Shown: positions 1-9,150 of the stretch, in pieces | Position numbering within the stretch: the first letter of the stretch is position 1 | How the letters are laid out: every line of letters starts with the position of its first letter | Source: Snodgrassella sp. | GTDB taxonomy: Bacteria > Pseudomonadota > Gammaproteobacteria > Burkholderiales > Neisseriaceae | Assembly: GCA_024103515.1 (NCBI GenBank) | Contig: JAGGIK010000010.1 | Span: 1-47,362 of the forward strand | DNA length: 47,362 nt | Reading direction: 5' to 3' | Program-made: the position numbers and the translations under genes | Notes under the pieces: generated by a model | What the model saw: the letters and a program-made list of their open reading frames with translations, nothing else | What the model was told of the DNA's origin: nothing | Database searches by the model: none

Positions 1-2
1 TA

Positions 3-128
3 CAACAAGATATTGAGCTTTAGCTAGAGATTTACAATCGGGAAAGAGCACATTCAGGGAAATACTGTTATGGTAAGCCACCCTGGCAAACTTGGGTAGA
101 AAAGGACTGGCTCAAGAAAAGCAGCTAG
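3..128 (+). pseudogene. IS481-like transposase, 3' remnant
   Basis: Reading from base 3 gives the tail of an rve-type transposase: a region like IYNRERAHSGKYCYGK followed by PPWQTWVEK, ending in TAG at 126-128. The Y-N-x-E-R-x-H-S-G-K-Y pattern is typical of the C-terminus of IS481-family transposases as I know them. An in-frame TAG at 21-23 interrupts it, so this copy is dead or is only seen in part. The rest of the gene lies left of the window. Family assignment is from motif memory. Confidence 0.55.
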
Positions 129-186
129 AGAATTTATTTTACTCATCAGACAGTCATTGTGTTAGAACGAATGTCGATGAGTATGT

Positions 187-218
187 GGTGTCTGTCAGAT
201 TAAGTTTGAGCTAGTACA
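187..218. repeat. Probable right terminal inverted repeat of the IS481-like element
   Basis: Read on the minus strand this stretch begins TGTACTAGCTCAAAC and ends near ACAGACACC. It starts with TGT, as IS481-family ends usually do, and lies about 60 bases after the transposase remnant. The left end is outside the window, so the repeat cannot be verified here. Confidence 0.35.
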
Positions 219-241
219 TTTTAACCTGAGTGCGGGTTATT

Positions 242-1636
242 CTAATTTATTGTTGTAACAATTTCATATTCCTGCATTTTGTATAACAAGGTTCTTTTGC
301 TGATTCCAAGAGACTTGGCTGTGTTTTCTCGATGGCCGTGATTTCGTTTTAGTTCGTTGATAATCAGTTCTTTTTCGTAATTTTTGACTTTGTCTTTTAA
401 TGTGGCGCCATGTTGCTCATATATGGTTAAGTCCGGGTTAAAAGTTGGCATTTTATTTTGAGTAATAATGTGTGCTGGCAAATCTTGCGGATAGATAAAT
501 AGTCCGTTAGATATAATGACGGCATGTTCGATGGCGTTGGATAATTCGCGCACATTGCCCGGCCAGCTATATTGGTTAAGTACTTCGACTGCACTGATGG
601 AGAAATCCAGTAGTTCTTTGTTATTTTCGAGACAAAATTGATTGGCAAAATAGCGTGCCAGTAACATGACATCGTTTGTTCTTTCCCGCAATGGTGGCAA
701 ACATAGTCCCATCACATTCAGTCGATAAAATAAATCTTGTCTGAATTCTCCGCTGGCGATCATATCCTGCAAGCTGCGATTAGTAGCCGCGATCAATCTG
801 AAATCGGTTTTGATCGGTCTGTTGCCGCCTATTGGTTCAAATTCTTTTTCCTGAATTACCCGTAGGAGTTTTACCTGTAAGTTGGTTGACATTTCTGCAA
901 CTTCATCGAGAAAAAGTGTGCCTTGGTGCGCTCGTTCAAATAAACCTATCTGGCGTTGGTAAGCTCCGGTAAATGAACCTTTTTCATGTCCAAAAAGGGT
1001 GCTTTCTAATAAGGTTTCTGGCAATGCGCCACAATTAACTTTGATAAATGGACCGGTTGAACGAGTACTGTAAAAATGGATGGTCTTGGCCACCAGTTCT
1101 TTGCCTGTTCCGCTTTCTCCAGTAATTAATACGGTAGTTTTGGTTTGGGAAACCTTGGCGATATTGCGGCAAAGTTCCATCATATTTGGGCTATTAGTAA
1201 GAATATGCCCTTTGTGATCAGAATTGGATAATTCGATCTTCGGTGATAAGTTGATTCCCTGTTTTTTTGCTTTACTCAGTTCAAGTGTCCGTTTCACCAG
1301 TCCCTGTAGATCATTCAGATCAAACGGCTTCACAATATAATCAATGGCGCCTAGTTTAAGTGCTTCTACTGCGGTATCTACGCCCGCATAGGCGGTCATT
1401 AGGATAACGAATGTTTCAGGATCTGCTTTTTTTATCTGTTTAAGGGCATCTAGCCCTGACATACCTGGCAAGCGATTATCCATCAAAATGAGATCAATCG
1501 GTTGTTGTTGTATGATGGACATGGCTTCTTCAGCATTATCTACGGTGATAACCTGATAATGTTGCTGCGATAAGATGATTGATAACAGTTTACGCAGATT
1601 GAGTTCATCTTCAACAATTAAGATTTTTTCTGTCAT
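242..1636 (-). CDS. atoC: Sigma-54-dependent response regulator, AtoC type
   Basis: This is a cytoplasmic transcription activator of 464 residues. An N-terminal receiver domain has the phospho-acceptor Asp53 (in LMDN) and Lys103. A central AAA+ domain has Walker A GESGTGKE at 173-180, Walker B LFLDE ending at Glu245, and the sigma-54 contact loop at 220-225. That loop reads GSFTGA instead of the usual GAFTGA. A Fis-type helix-turn-helix (ENTAKSLGISKRTLLYKMQ) closes the protein. It lies 15 bases after the histidine kinase gene and next to atoDAEB, which it probably activates through the -24/-12 promoter near 7625-7640. NtrC-family membership is certain; the AtoC name rests on context and architecture. 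Confidence 0.9.
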   Translation of the reverse strand: MTEKILIVEDELNLRKLLSIILSQQHYQVITVDNAEEAMSIIQQQPIDLILMDNRLPGMSGLDALKQIKKADPETFVILMTAYAGVDTAVEALKLGAIDYIVKPFDLNDLQGLVKRTLELSKAKKQGINLSPKIELSNSDHKGHILTNSPNMMELCRNIAKVSQTKTTVLITGESGTGKELVAKTIHFYSTRSTGPFIKVNCGALPETLLESTLFGHEKGSFTGAYQRQIGLFERAHQGTLFLDEVAEMSTNLQVKLLRVIQEKEFEPIGGNRPIKTDFRLIAATNRSLQDMIASGEFRQDLFYRLNVMGLCLPPLRERTNDVMLLARYFANQFCLENNKELLDFSISAVEVLNQYSWPGNVRELSNAIEHAVIISNGLFIYPQDLPAHIITQNKMPTFNPDLTIYEQHGATLKDKVKNYEKELIINELKRNHGHRENTAKSLGISKRTLLYKMQEYEIVTTIN

Positions 1637-1651
1637 AAAATTTGGTTTAGT

Positions 1652-3472
1652 TCAGTTTACGGGAATGGCTAATTCTACGGTTACTCCGCTGGCGTTTTTA
1701 TTATTTTTGATGGTGATATGACCTTTATGTGAGGCAATAATTTTTTGTACCATGGGCAAGCCCAGACCTGTACCAGAAATTTTGGTTGTGAAAAATGGTG
1801 TGAAGATTTTTTCCAAGAGTTCTGGTTTGATACCTTCACCATTATCTTTTATGCGAATAAGCTGATATTTCTGATTGGTCGATAATAAGGTGGTTATTTC
1901 TATTACTCCTTTATCTTTTATCGCTTGTATGGCATTAATTAATAAATTCAATAAAGCTTGTTTGATCAGTTCTTTATCGACATATAACGCAGGTAATTGG
2001 TGGTCTAAGCATAGAGCAATGCTGATATTGTTGGAGCGATGGGAAGAGTTCACTAATACCAGAACTTCTTCAATTAAGGTATTAATTTGCGCTGATACAT
2101 AATAATTTTTGGACGGTACGGAAAAATCCAATAATTGCTGAATGACCTGATTAATTGAGTCCACTTCTTTTAGAATGATATCAATATATTCATTTTGCTC
2201 GTTACGTGGCAGATCACTTTGTAAATATTGCACAAATCCACGTACTGCTGCTAAGGGATTACGGATTTCATGGGCAATTCCGGCCATCAATTCTCCCAAT
2301 GCAACCAGTCGTTCGGTTTGTTGAATCAGTTTTTCTACTTCTTCGCGCTCGGTAATATCTTTAAAAATGACTACTGCACCAATAATTTTGCCCTGATAGT
2401 CTTTCAGGTGACTGGTGCTGGCTGAAATACGGATGATTTTTTTGGCTACCGGATAATCTATCTCAACACCAACGTGATCGACGCCATTGAATAGGGTGTC
2501 GAGTAGGGGGCTGTGGAAATTTTTGTCATCTACTAAGGTAGAATGTGGCTGACCCAGTACTTGTTCCAGTTTATAACCAGTCATTTTTTCAGCCGCTGGG
2601 TTAAGCATGGTAATGGCACCATTATTGTCTACAGTGATCACACCATCTAATGTGTTTTCCAATATCAGCTCATTCATAGTTTTGGTTTTTCTGAGTTTTT
2701 CTGCCAGACTATTGATACCATTTACAATTTCGTTTAATTCGCCCCGAATCTCTGGTAGGCGTGAGTCTAATGCATACGGCAGCTTTTCTAGCCCGTCTTT
2801 GATAATGTTAATATCGGTATTGAGTTTTTTTGATAAAAAGGAAGCAATAAATATGCAACTGAGCATGCATATCAAGCTGATGGTAAGCACATTTTTATCA
2901 AATACCAGTGTTTGTTTCTCAATATCATCTAGAGATTCATTTGCCCAGATATAACCTAAGATCTGCTTATTGCGCACAATTGGAATCATAGCATTCATGA
3001 TGTTGCCGCGTATTTGATTGCCACTGTCAACTATAGGCAGACCGTGAAGCATGACTTCGCGCCCTTTATGGGTGGCTGGGATAGATTTACCGACATTGGC
3101 TCCATAAGCTGCTTGCGGCGCATATACCACAATAGCATCCAGTTTTTTGTGATAATAGCCAGCAGCTATTTTGGGCATGTTTTGTAGTAATGGTTCTATT
3201 TTGGGAGATAATTTCTGATTAAGTAAATCAATTTGCTGATTTCGCGGTAATGTTGGATTGATCTGTTGATAGGTATCAGCCAGTAATAAATCAAGAGTTT
3301 TAGTCACAGCATAAAGCTTCTGAATTTTTTCCTGTCTGAGTAGGTCACGTCCTTCTTTATCGATTAATAACGCACAAACAATGATGGAAAAACAAGATAA
3401 TAGAGTGACCAGCAAAAATATGCGTGCGCTGATTTTGTCGGGATATAAGCGCTGAAAAAAACGGGCAGTCAT
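1652..3472 (-). CDS. atoS: Membrane sensor histidine kinase, AtoS type
   Basis: A 606-residue kinase with an N-terminal membrane helix (about 18-40), a periplasmic sensor region, a second membrane helix (about 195-214), a linker and a PAS domain (LENTLDGVITVDNNG onward). The HisKA domain carries the phospho-acceptor His in GIAHEIRNPLAAVRG, and the C-terminal ATPase domain has N (NLLINAIQAI), G1 (DNGEG) and G2 (GTGLGLPM) boxes. This is the AtoS layout (E. coli AtoS is close in length). It should phosphorylate the adjacent regulator. The gene is separated from atoB by about 210 bases with a strong hairpin, so it may have its own transcription start. The ligand cannot be read from sequence; acetoacetate or short-chain fatty acid sensing is inferred from the neighbours. 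Confidence 0.88.
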   Translation of the reverse strand: MTARFFQRLYPDKISARIFLLVTLLSCFSIIVCALLIDKEGRDLLRQEKIQKLYAVTKTLDLLLADTYQQINPTLPRNQQIDLLNQKLSPKIEPLLQNMPKIAAGYYHKKLDAIVVYAPQAAYGANVGKSIPATHKGREVMLHGLPIVDSGNQIRGNIMNAMIPIVRNKQILGYIWANESLDDIEKQTLVFDKNVLTISLICMLSCIFIASFLSKKLNTDINIIKDGLEKLPYALDSRLPEIRGELNEIVNGINSLAEKLRKTKTMNELILENTLDGVITVDNNGAITMLNPAAEKMTGYKLEQVLGQPHSTLVDDKNFHSPLLDTLFNGVDHVGVEIDYPVAKKIIRISASTSHLKDYQGKIIGAVVIFKDITEREEVEKLIQQTERLVALGELMAGIAHEIRNPLAAVRGFVQYLQSDLPRNEQNEYIDIILKEVDSINQVIQQLLDFSVPSKNYYVSAQINTLIEEVLVLVNSSHRSNNISIALCLDHQLPALYVDKELIKQALLNLLINAIQAIKDKGVIEITTLLSTNQKYQLIRIKDNGEGIKPELLEKIFTPFFTTKISGTGLGLPMVQKIIASHKGHITIKNNKNASGVTVELAIPVN

Positions 3473-3587
3473 AAATGCTCTATATCCTTAATGGCGAAGG
3501 TTTTGTTAACAAACAGTTTGCGTGATGCTGGACGGTATATTAAGATGGAATCGGATTATTGGTTAAATTAGTTGATTTAACAAGTCA

Positions 3588-3615
3588 GGTGATATTGGCA
3601 CAGGCCAATATCACC
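3588..3615. terminator. Strong 12-bp hairpin between atoB and atoS
   Basis: Arms GGTGATATTGGC (3588-3599) and GCCAATATCACC (3604-3615) are perfectly complementary with a 4-base loop. The T-rich run (ATTTTGTT) follows on the plus strand. On the minus strand, the direction of ato transcription, there is no good U-tract, so it may act as an mRNA-stabilising or attenuating stem-loop rather than a full terminator. Confidence 0.5.
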
Positions 3616-3684
3616 ATTTTGTTAACGTAATTTCACTTTATAATAAGCTGATTAGACATTCATCAGCTATGCAATGTATCGTAA

Positions 3685-4869
3685 TTAACAACGTTCGACA
3701 ATTACTGCAGTACCTTGTCCTCCACCAATACATAAAGTGGCCAGACCAAGTTGTTTATTACGGTGGATCATAGAATAAAGCAAAGTGACCAGAATGCGCG
3801 CACCGCTAGCGCCAATCGGATGGCCAAGGGCAATGGCACCTCCATGAATATTGGTTTTATCCATATCAAATTTTAGCTCGCGACCAACGCCCAAAAATTG
3901 CGCTGCAAAAGCTTCATTTGCTTCAATTAAATCAATATCTGATAGTTGTAGTGATGCTTTTTGCAAAGCCAGCTTGGTAGCAGGTACTGGACCCATGCCC
4001 ATAATGCTTGGATCAACTCCGCCAGAGGCGTAACTGCGGATATAAGCCAAAGGCTTTAAGTCTAGCTGTTTGGCTTTGCTTTCAGACATCACCACTAGTG
4101 CAGCGGCACCATCATTGATGCCCGAGGCATTGCCGGCAGTAACAGTGCCATCTTTCTTAAAGGCTGGGCGAAGTTTGGTTAAGCCTTCTATAGTGCTGCC
4201 AGCTTTAGGATATTCATCCTGTTTAAATATGATATCGCCTTTACGAGAATTAATGGTTACCGGCACGATTTCATCAACAAATGCACCATTATTGATTGCT
4301 TGTGTGGCCAGCTGTTGCGAACGTAAAGCCAATTCATCCTGTTCTTGTCGACTAATACCATATTGCTCGGCAATATTTTCAGCGGTTATGCCCATATGGT
4401 ATTGATTGGTGGCGCAGGTTAGCCCATCATTTACCATGGTATCGTACAATTCCGCGTTACCCATTTTTATGCCCCAACGCACTTTGCTATTGAGTAAATA
4501 CGGTGCCTGCGACATATTTTCCATACCACCAGCTACTACCACATCGTTGTCTCCGGCTAAGATGCTTTGAGCCGCTAGCGCGACTGATTTCAGACCGCTG
4601 CCACACACTTTATTAACGGTAAATGCCGGTATGGAGGTAGGCAGATTAGCGCGTAATGCAGCCTGACGAGCAGGGTTCTGGCCTAGACCGGCCTGTAGTA
4701 CATTTCCCATTATAACTTCGTTGACGGTACTTGCTTCAAGTGAAGCACGTTTTAACGCTTCTTCGATAACGATTTTACCCAGATCAAGCGCACTTACAGA
4801 AGTCAGCGCACCATTGAAGCTGCCGATTGCAGTGCGAGTAGCACTCACTATTACTGCTTTGTTCATCAT
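3685..4869 (-). CDS. atoB: Acetyl-CoA acetyltransferase (thiolase)
   Basis: This 394-residue enzyme interconverts two acetyl-CoA and acetoacetyl-CoA. It has the acyl-accepting Cys89 in NKVCGSG, the His of [17 protein letters not shown] and the C-terminal catalytic Cys in [10 protein letters not shown], and the usual length for the family. The open frame extends to 5028, but that extension overlaps atoE and is not thiolase-like. I place the start at ATG 4869 (or the next ATG at 4866), preceded by AAGGGA. It lies 17 bases after atoE and is the last gene of atoD-A-E-B. It should complete catabolism of acetoacetate produced by the CoA transferase, and could also run in reverse. Confidence 0.95.
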   Translation of the reverse strand: MMNKAVIVSATRTAIGSFNGALTSVSALDLGKIVIEEALKRASLEASTVNEVIMGNVLQAGLGQNPARQAALRANLPTSIPAFTVNKVCGSGLKSVALAAQSILAGDNDVVVAGGMENMSQAPYLLNSKVRWGIKMGNAELYDTMVNDGLTCATNQYHMGITAENIAEQYGISRQEQDELALRSQQLATQAINNGAFVDEIVPVTINSRKGDIIFKQDEYPKAGSTIEGLTKLRPAFKKDGTVTAGNASGINDGAAALVVMSESKAKQLDLKPLAYIRSYASGGVDPSIMGMGPVPATKLALQKASLQLSDIDLIEANEAFAAQFLGVGRELKFDMDKTNIHGGAIALGHPIGASGARILVTLLYSMIHRNKQLGLATLCIGGGQGTAVIVERC

Positions 4870-4886
4870 AAAATCCCTTGTTTTTT

Positions 4887-6233
4887 TTAGAAAAAGTACA
4901 AACCAATTAGGAATATTGGTGTGGTAAAGATCAATGCCGTCATGCAATATCCCATAATATCCCTGACACCTAATCCGGCAATTGCTAAAGCGGGGAGTGC
5001 CCAGAATGGCTGCAACATATTCATCCACTGTTCACCATAGGCAATAGCCATAGTGGATTTACCCAGATCAGCTCCTAATGCCTGAGCTGCCGGAATAACA
5101 AATGGCCCCTGAATCACCCAGTGACCACCACCAGAAGGGACGGCAAAATTGATGATGCCGGAACTAAAGAAGGTCCAAATAGGAAAAGTGTCTTTATTGG
5201 CAATGTTGATAAAGAATTCCGTAATCAGTCCACCTAAACCTGAGTGTTCCATCATTAACTGAATACCTGCATAAAATGGAAACTGGATAATGATACCGGC
5301 TGTACTTTTAGCCGCATTGGATACGGCACGCATATACGCCATCGGGGTACGATGCAACAGAATACCTGCGGTTAAGAACATCAGATTAACAGTGTTAATA
5401 GTGATATTAAAGCCTTTATTGGTGAAATAAATTGTTAAATAACAAATACCTAAAGCGCCAACCACTAAAGACAGAAGCTTGCTTTCCTCCATTTTTTCGG
5501 CAACAGTGGCTTTTTGCCGATCTAGTTTGCGCTGAAAATCTGGTTCCGCAGCCAGTAAAGCAGGATTGACCACGTTCACAGAACCATCCGTTCTAACCAT
5601 AAACCGCACCAGAATCGGCAGACAGATGATCAGCATCACGGTAATAAAAATATTACTGGCAGAGAACATGGTTTGTGAAATTGGCACAATTCCCTGTGGG
5701 TTGGCTTCGGTAACCATAAAGTGTGCTACTGGATTGCCCGGTGTAGCAGCCATTAATGGCATTGAACCGGATAAGCCGCCGCCCCAGGTCATAAAGGCGA
5801 TATAGGCGCAGGCAATCAGTAAGCCGTAATCGACATTTTTAACCTGTCTGGCTACCTCTTTGGCCAGCATAGCGCCGACTACCAGACCAAATCCCCAATT
5901 GAGAATACAGGCAATACAACCGACAAAAGTGACCAGCATTGCTGCTTGAGTCGGCGTTTTAGCGATAGAAGCTATAGAAACCAGAATAGACTTAACAGGT
6001 GGCGAGCTGGCTAAAGCATGACCGGTAACCACAATCAGGGCCATTTGCATGCCAAAAGCCAGTAAATTCCAGAAACCATTCCCCCACATTTCCACTAGCC
6101 CAAGTGGTTGTGCATCGGTTAAGCCCCAAGCCATAAAGAAAATAATAAAGGTTAGGATTAAGGCAAAGATGAGAGGATCTGGTAGATATTTGCTAACCAG
6201 ATTTGTGGTAAATTTCGATAAACGCGAAATCAT
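4887..6233 (-). CDS. atoE: Short-chain fatty acid transporter
   Basis: A 448-residue, very hydrophobic inner-membrane protein of the AtoE family with roughly ten or more membrane segments. Recognisable parts include the N-terminal [15 protein letters not shown] stretch, the conserved middle loop [13 protein letters not shown] and a glycine-rich [11 protein letters not shown] segment. The start codon overlaps the stop of atoA by 4 bases, implying translational coupling. In the context of atoD, atoA and atoB it probably imports acetoacetate or butyrate-like acids for CoA activation. Substrate specificity is inferred from the operon. Confidence 0.93.
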   Translation of the reverse strand: MISRLSKFTTNLVSKYLPDPLIFALILTFIIFFMAWGLTDAQPLGLVEMWGNGFWNLLAFGMQMALIVVTGHALASSPPVKSILVSIASIAKTPTQAAMLVTFVGCIACILNWGFGLVVGAMLAKEVARQVKNVDYGLLIACAYIAFMTWGGGLSGSMPLMAATPGNPVAHFMVTEANPQGIVPISQTMFSASNIFITVMLIICLPILVRFMVRTDGSVNVVNPALLAAEPDFQRKLDRQKATVAEKMEESKLLSLVVGALGICYLTIYFTNKGFNITINTVNLMFLTAGILLHRTPMAYMRAVSNAAKSTAGIIIQFPFYAGIQLMMEHSGLGGLITEFFINIANKDTFPIWTFFSSGIINFAVPSGGGHWVIQGPFVIPAAQALGADLGKSTMAIAYGEQWMNMLQPFWALPALAIAGLGVRDIMGYCMTALIFTTPIFLIGLYFF

Positions 6234-6892
6234 GATGTTGTAGCTCCTGCGATAGACATGGTTTTCAGGTTATCTGCTATAATAAATTCCGCTGTGGTAT
6301 GCGCTTTAACCGTTTCAACATCTACTCCTTCTGCTGTTTCAAGCAAGTACATTTGATTATTTCTAAACTCAAATACCGCTAATTCAGTAATAATCATGCT
6401 TACTTTACCTTTGGCCGTCAGCGGTAAAGTACATTCAGGAATAATTTTCGGTTCACCGGTTTTGGTGCAGTGTTCCATGGCGATAATGACTTTTTTGGCA
6501 CCAGTAACTAAGTCCATTGCTCCACCCATACCCGGTACCATTTTGCCCGGTACCATCCAGTTGGCCAGATTGCCGTATTGATCAACTTCTAAGCCACCAA
6601 GTACACAAGCATCCACATGTCCGCCACGAATCAGCATAAAAGAAAAAGCGCTATCGAATGTTGCTCCACCAGAAACAATGCCACAGGGCTGACCGCCAGC
6701 GTTAACAATATTCGGTTCATCAACTGTTTTTGGACCTAACCCCAGAAATCCGTTTTCTGATTGTAAAGTGATATTAATGCCTTCAGGCAAGTAATTGACT
6801 ACCATAGTGGGCAAACCAATACCCAGATTGACCACATCACCATCGCGTAATTCTTGAGCTACACGGCGAGCAATGAATTCTTTTTTATCCAT
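6230..6892 (-). CDS. atoA: Acetoacetate/acetate CoA-transferase, beta subunit
   Basis: A 220-residue family I CoA-transferase subunit. It has the VNLGIGLPTMV motif near 21-31 and the SENG motif with the likely catalytic Glu46 (LQSENGFLGLG), which forms the glutamyl-CoA intermediate in this family. With AtoD it moves CoA from acetyl-CoA to a short-chain acid. It begins 12 bases after atoD and overlaps atoE by 4 bases. Upstream GGGAGAGGGAAG is a strong ribosome-binding site. Similar subunits are also called ScoB or PcaJ; the atoE and atoB neighbours favour the ato name. Confidence 0.93.
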   Translation of the reverse strand: MDKKEFIARRVAQELRDGDVVNLGIGLPTMVVNYLPEGINITLQSENGFLGLGPKTVDEPNIVNAGGQPCGIVSGGATFDSAFSFMLIRGGHVDACVLGGLEVDQYGNLANWMVPGKMVPGMGGAMDLVTGAKKVIIAMEHCTKTGEPKIIPECTLPLTAKGKVSMIITELAVFEFRNNQMYLLETAEGVDVETVKAHTTAEFIIADNLKTMSIAGATTS

Positions 6893-6904
6893 CTTCCCTC
6901 TCCC

Positions 6905-7561
6905 TTAATCTTTGGTGCTAACAATAAAATCAATTAATGCTGCCGGTGTCATCACTGCGTCAGGGTTAATCAGACCAACGTCAACCAGTTGATCCACTTG
7001 AGCAATAACCGTGTCCGCCGCGGTTGCAATTAAAGGATTAAAATTACGCGCAGCATATTGATAGATCAGATTGCCACTGTAATCGGCTTTTTGGGCATGA
7101 ATAATGGCCAGATCAGCTCGCAAGGGAAGCTCCAGTAAATATTCACGATCATTGATGGTTAATACTTGTTTACCATCAGCAACTATGGTACCAATACCGG
7201 TAGGAGTTAATACTCCACCTAAGCCGGCTCCGCCAGAGCGAATGCGTTCAGCAAGTGTTCCTTGTGGCACAAGCTCAACTTCTATTTCCCCCGCGATCAT
7301 TCTTCTGCCTGTTTCGCGATTAGTGCCGATATGAGAAGTAATGACTTTTTTGACCTGATTATTATTAATCAGTGGTCCTACGCCTGTATCAACAAACGCC
7401 GTGTCATTACCAATTAGTGTAATGTCTTTAATGCCTGATTCTAGAATGGTATTGACAATCTTGGCTGGTGTGCCGCATCCCATAAAACCACCAAACATAA
7501 TGCTCATACCATCTTGGAGAAAATCCCGAATTTTTTCGGTACTGATTAACTTATTTTGCAT
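6905..7561 (-). CDS. atoD: Acetoacetate/acetate CoA-transferase, alpha subunit
   Basis: A 218-residue alpha subunit of family I CoA-transferase with the glycine-rich [10 protein letters not shown] segment near the N-terminus, [16 protein letters not shown] in the middle and [17 protein letters not shown] toward the C-terminal half, all family hallmarks. The frame runs back to 7606, but ATG at 7561 has AGGAG seven bases before it and gives the usual N-terminus [10 protein letters not shown], so I choose it. It is the first gene of the ato operon. A -24/-12 promoter element ends about 64 bases upstream, leaving a leader of about 50 bases. Confidence 0.94.
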   Translation of the reverse strand: MQNKLISTEKIRDFLQDGMSIMFGGFMGCGTPAKIVNTILESGIKDITLIGNDTAFVDTGVGPLINNNQVKKVITSHIGTNRETGRRMIAGEIEVELVPQGTLAERIRSGGAGLGGVLTPTGIGTIVADGKQVLTINDREYLLELPLRADLAIIHAQKADYSGNLIYQYAARNFNPLIATAADTVIAQVDQLVDVGLINPDAVMTPAALIDFIVSTKD

Positions 7562-7624
7562 AGAATGCTCCTGATTACACAATAAGATTTTGTTTATTAC
7601 TATCAATAAATCATCTTTAACTGT

Positions 7625-7640
7625 TGCAATTTGTGTACCA
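7625..7640 (-). promoter_or_regulatory. Sigma-54 (-24/-12) promoter of atoDAEB
   Basis: The minus strand reads TGGTACACAAATTGCA. Against the sigma-54 consensus TGGCACG-N4-TTGCW it keeps the GG and GC dinucleotides exactly 10 bases apart and differs only at C to T and at the terminal G of the first block. The expected transcription start is near 7614. The adjacent AtoC-type activator and the intact rpoN at 38568-39944 support it. Confidence 0.75.
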
Positions 7641-7742
7641 GAATGGAGAAATCTGAATAAAAAAATAATGTATTGAATTGTAAGTTTAATTTTATTTTTC
7701 TATTACAAACGAAGAAAAAAAAGCGCAATGGCTTGCACTTAG

Positions 7743-7760
7743 ACGCAAAAATTTGTGCGT
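7743..7760. promoter_or_regulatory. Candidate AtoC upstream activating site
   Basis: An 18-base inverted repeat with arms ACGCA and TGCGT around an AAATTT centre. It lies about 130-145 bases upstream of the predicted atoD transcription start, a normal distance for an enhancer-type site bound by an NtrC-family activator. A second, weaker dyad (GCAA-TGGC-TTGC) lies about 20 bases closer to the promoter. Binding by AtoC is inferred. Confidence 0.45.
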
Positions 7761-7799
7761 AAATTTTATAAAGTGAGTTATAGGTTGGCCTGGTTAGAC

Positions 7800-7820
7800 C
7801 CGCTTTGATGGTAAAAGCGG
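7800..7820. other. Small hairpin upstream of the ato promoter
   Basis: Arms CCGCTTT (7800-7806) and AAAGCGG (7814-7820) with a 7-base loop, followed by TTGTTTG on the plus strand. It could be a relic terminator of a lost plus-strand gene; nothing else supports a role. Confidence 0.25.
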
Positions 7821-8479
7821 TTGTTTGTACGGCTTAGCAAAGAGTCAATATTTATTGGATAAATTTTGTTTATTTAAATTAAATTTATGGAATAGCCAAC
7901 TTTTAAATGCAAATATCCTATTTGCTGAATTATATCTACTATTGCTTGGTAAAAGGTTAAATTTAAATAACTTATGATTTTTAAAAATAAAGTACGTATC
8001 TATATAGAGCGATAAATCGGTTTAATAATATCTATTAGAGCTGAGTAAGTATTCACATTTATTACAAAAATTGATTATTTATGTTAATAAAAATTTTATC
8101 AACCTAATAAATTATTGGTATGATAATATGATCTTAATAACAGAAGGCCAACGACCAATTTGATTAGCTGACGAATATTTTAAAAATTTGTTTTGCCGAA
8201 CGCAATAATTGTCTAGCTCGGCAGTTAGAAAGCAGGAATATATTAGGTTGACAAAGGGATGGCTTTAATTTGATAAAAAGTAAAAATATTATATAAATCA
8301 AAATTTTAAAAAGAGACTCATTAAGTGTATTGGTGTAGTCTGTATAGTCCGTACGATAAATTTAATTTTTTTTGTAGTTTAATCTAATGACGATCTTACG
8401 ATGCATTACAACCGGTATTTTCAGTACCAATTTTAAGGCTTGTAGAAATTAAATATTCGTCATAATACTAAGTGGTGGC
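7821..8479. other. AT-rich non-coding stretch
   Basis: I see no credible reading frame, RNA gene or repeat here. The strongly AT-rich sequence with scattered short frames looks like eroded coding DNA, but I cannot name a source gene. Confidence 0.5.
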
Positions 8480-9150
8480 CATTATTTGGCTGTGGATACT
8501 GACCCGGCTACAATTACATCAAACGACACTTATGGATATGTTCAGCAAATAGCCAAAGATAAAAATCATATATATTGCGGCAATAAAATTGTGCCTGATT
8601 TAAATCTTAAAACATTACGGTTAGTTTTGCCGGCTATATTGGTGAAGATATGCATTAATGTTATTGTTATTCAGCAACATTAAATTTAAATATTCTGTTT
8701 TCTGAATAGATGTGAGGGGGATAAAATCGCTTCTGATGATAAGCCGCAAATTTATTACAATTAATTAGTCCAATTGGAATGCGTTGATGTAATTTTCTAA
8801 GTAATATCAATAATTAATGTGAAAAAGTAAACAGCTGGTGTATGTTGAAGGCTAAAATTAGCCACCGCTAATCCGCATGCGGCAAGGATAATTCAAGAAA
8901 GCAATCTGAGTATAATATCGAAATAGTATCAGTATCTTTGATTTGCGGGCTCAATACTATATCTATTATAGAGGTAAGCTGTTGACAAAGCCTTAGCGGA
9001 AAGCACTGCATGGTATTGTAAACACTCTAGTGACTTAAATTTTGTTTATGATCGGTAACGTGATCAGTTTTATATTGATGATATCTGTTTGCTGCGGTAA
9101 GCCAAATCCAAACACATAGATGGCGGTGGTGGTGTCAACTGAGTATTTAT
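8480..9150 (+). pseudogene. Decayed DKNYY-repeat-like gene
   Basis: The open stretch at 8486-8683 encodes a run like DTDPATITSN, then YGYVQQIAKDKNHIYC, NKIVPDLNLKTLR, matching the rhythm of DKNYY-type repeats (D-P-x-T-F, then Y-x-x-D-K-N-x-V-Y). Around 8940-8985 another frame gives AQYYIYYRGKLL, and near 9045-9090 a third gives VYDR-x-RDQFYIDDICL. The pieces are in different frames and broken by stops, so this is probably one or more eroded copies. The family call is from motif memory and the boundaries are approximate. Confidence 0.4.

Noticed and set aside
4870-5028. N-terminal extension of the thiolase frame
   Set aside because: It overlaps the 3' end of atoE, is not thiolase-like, and a ribosome-binding site precedes ATG 4869.
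7700-7735. GTGCAAGCCATTGC on the minus strand as the -24/-12 promoter of atoD
   Set aside because: The GG at -24 is missing; the element at 7625-7640 has the invariant bases and correct spacing and is closer to the gene.
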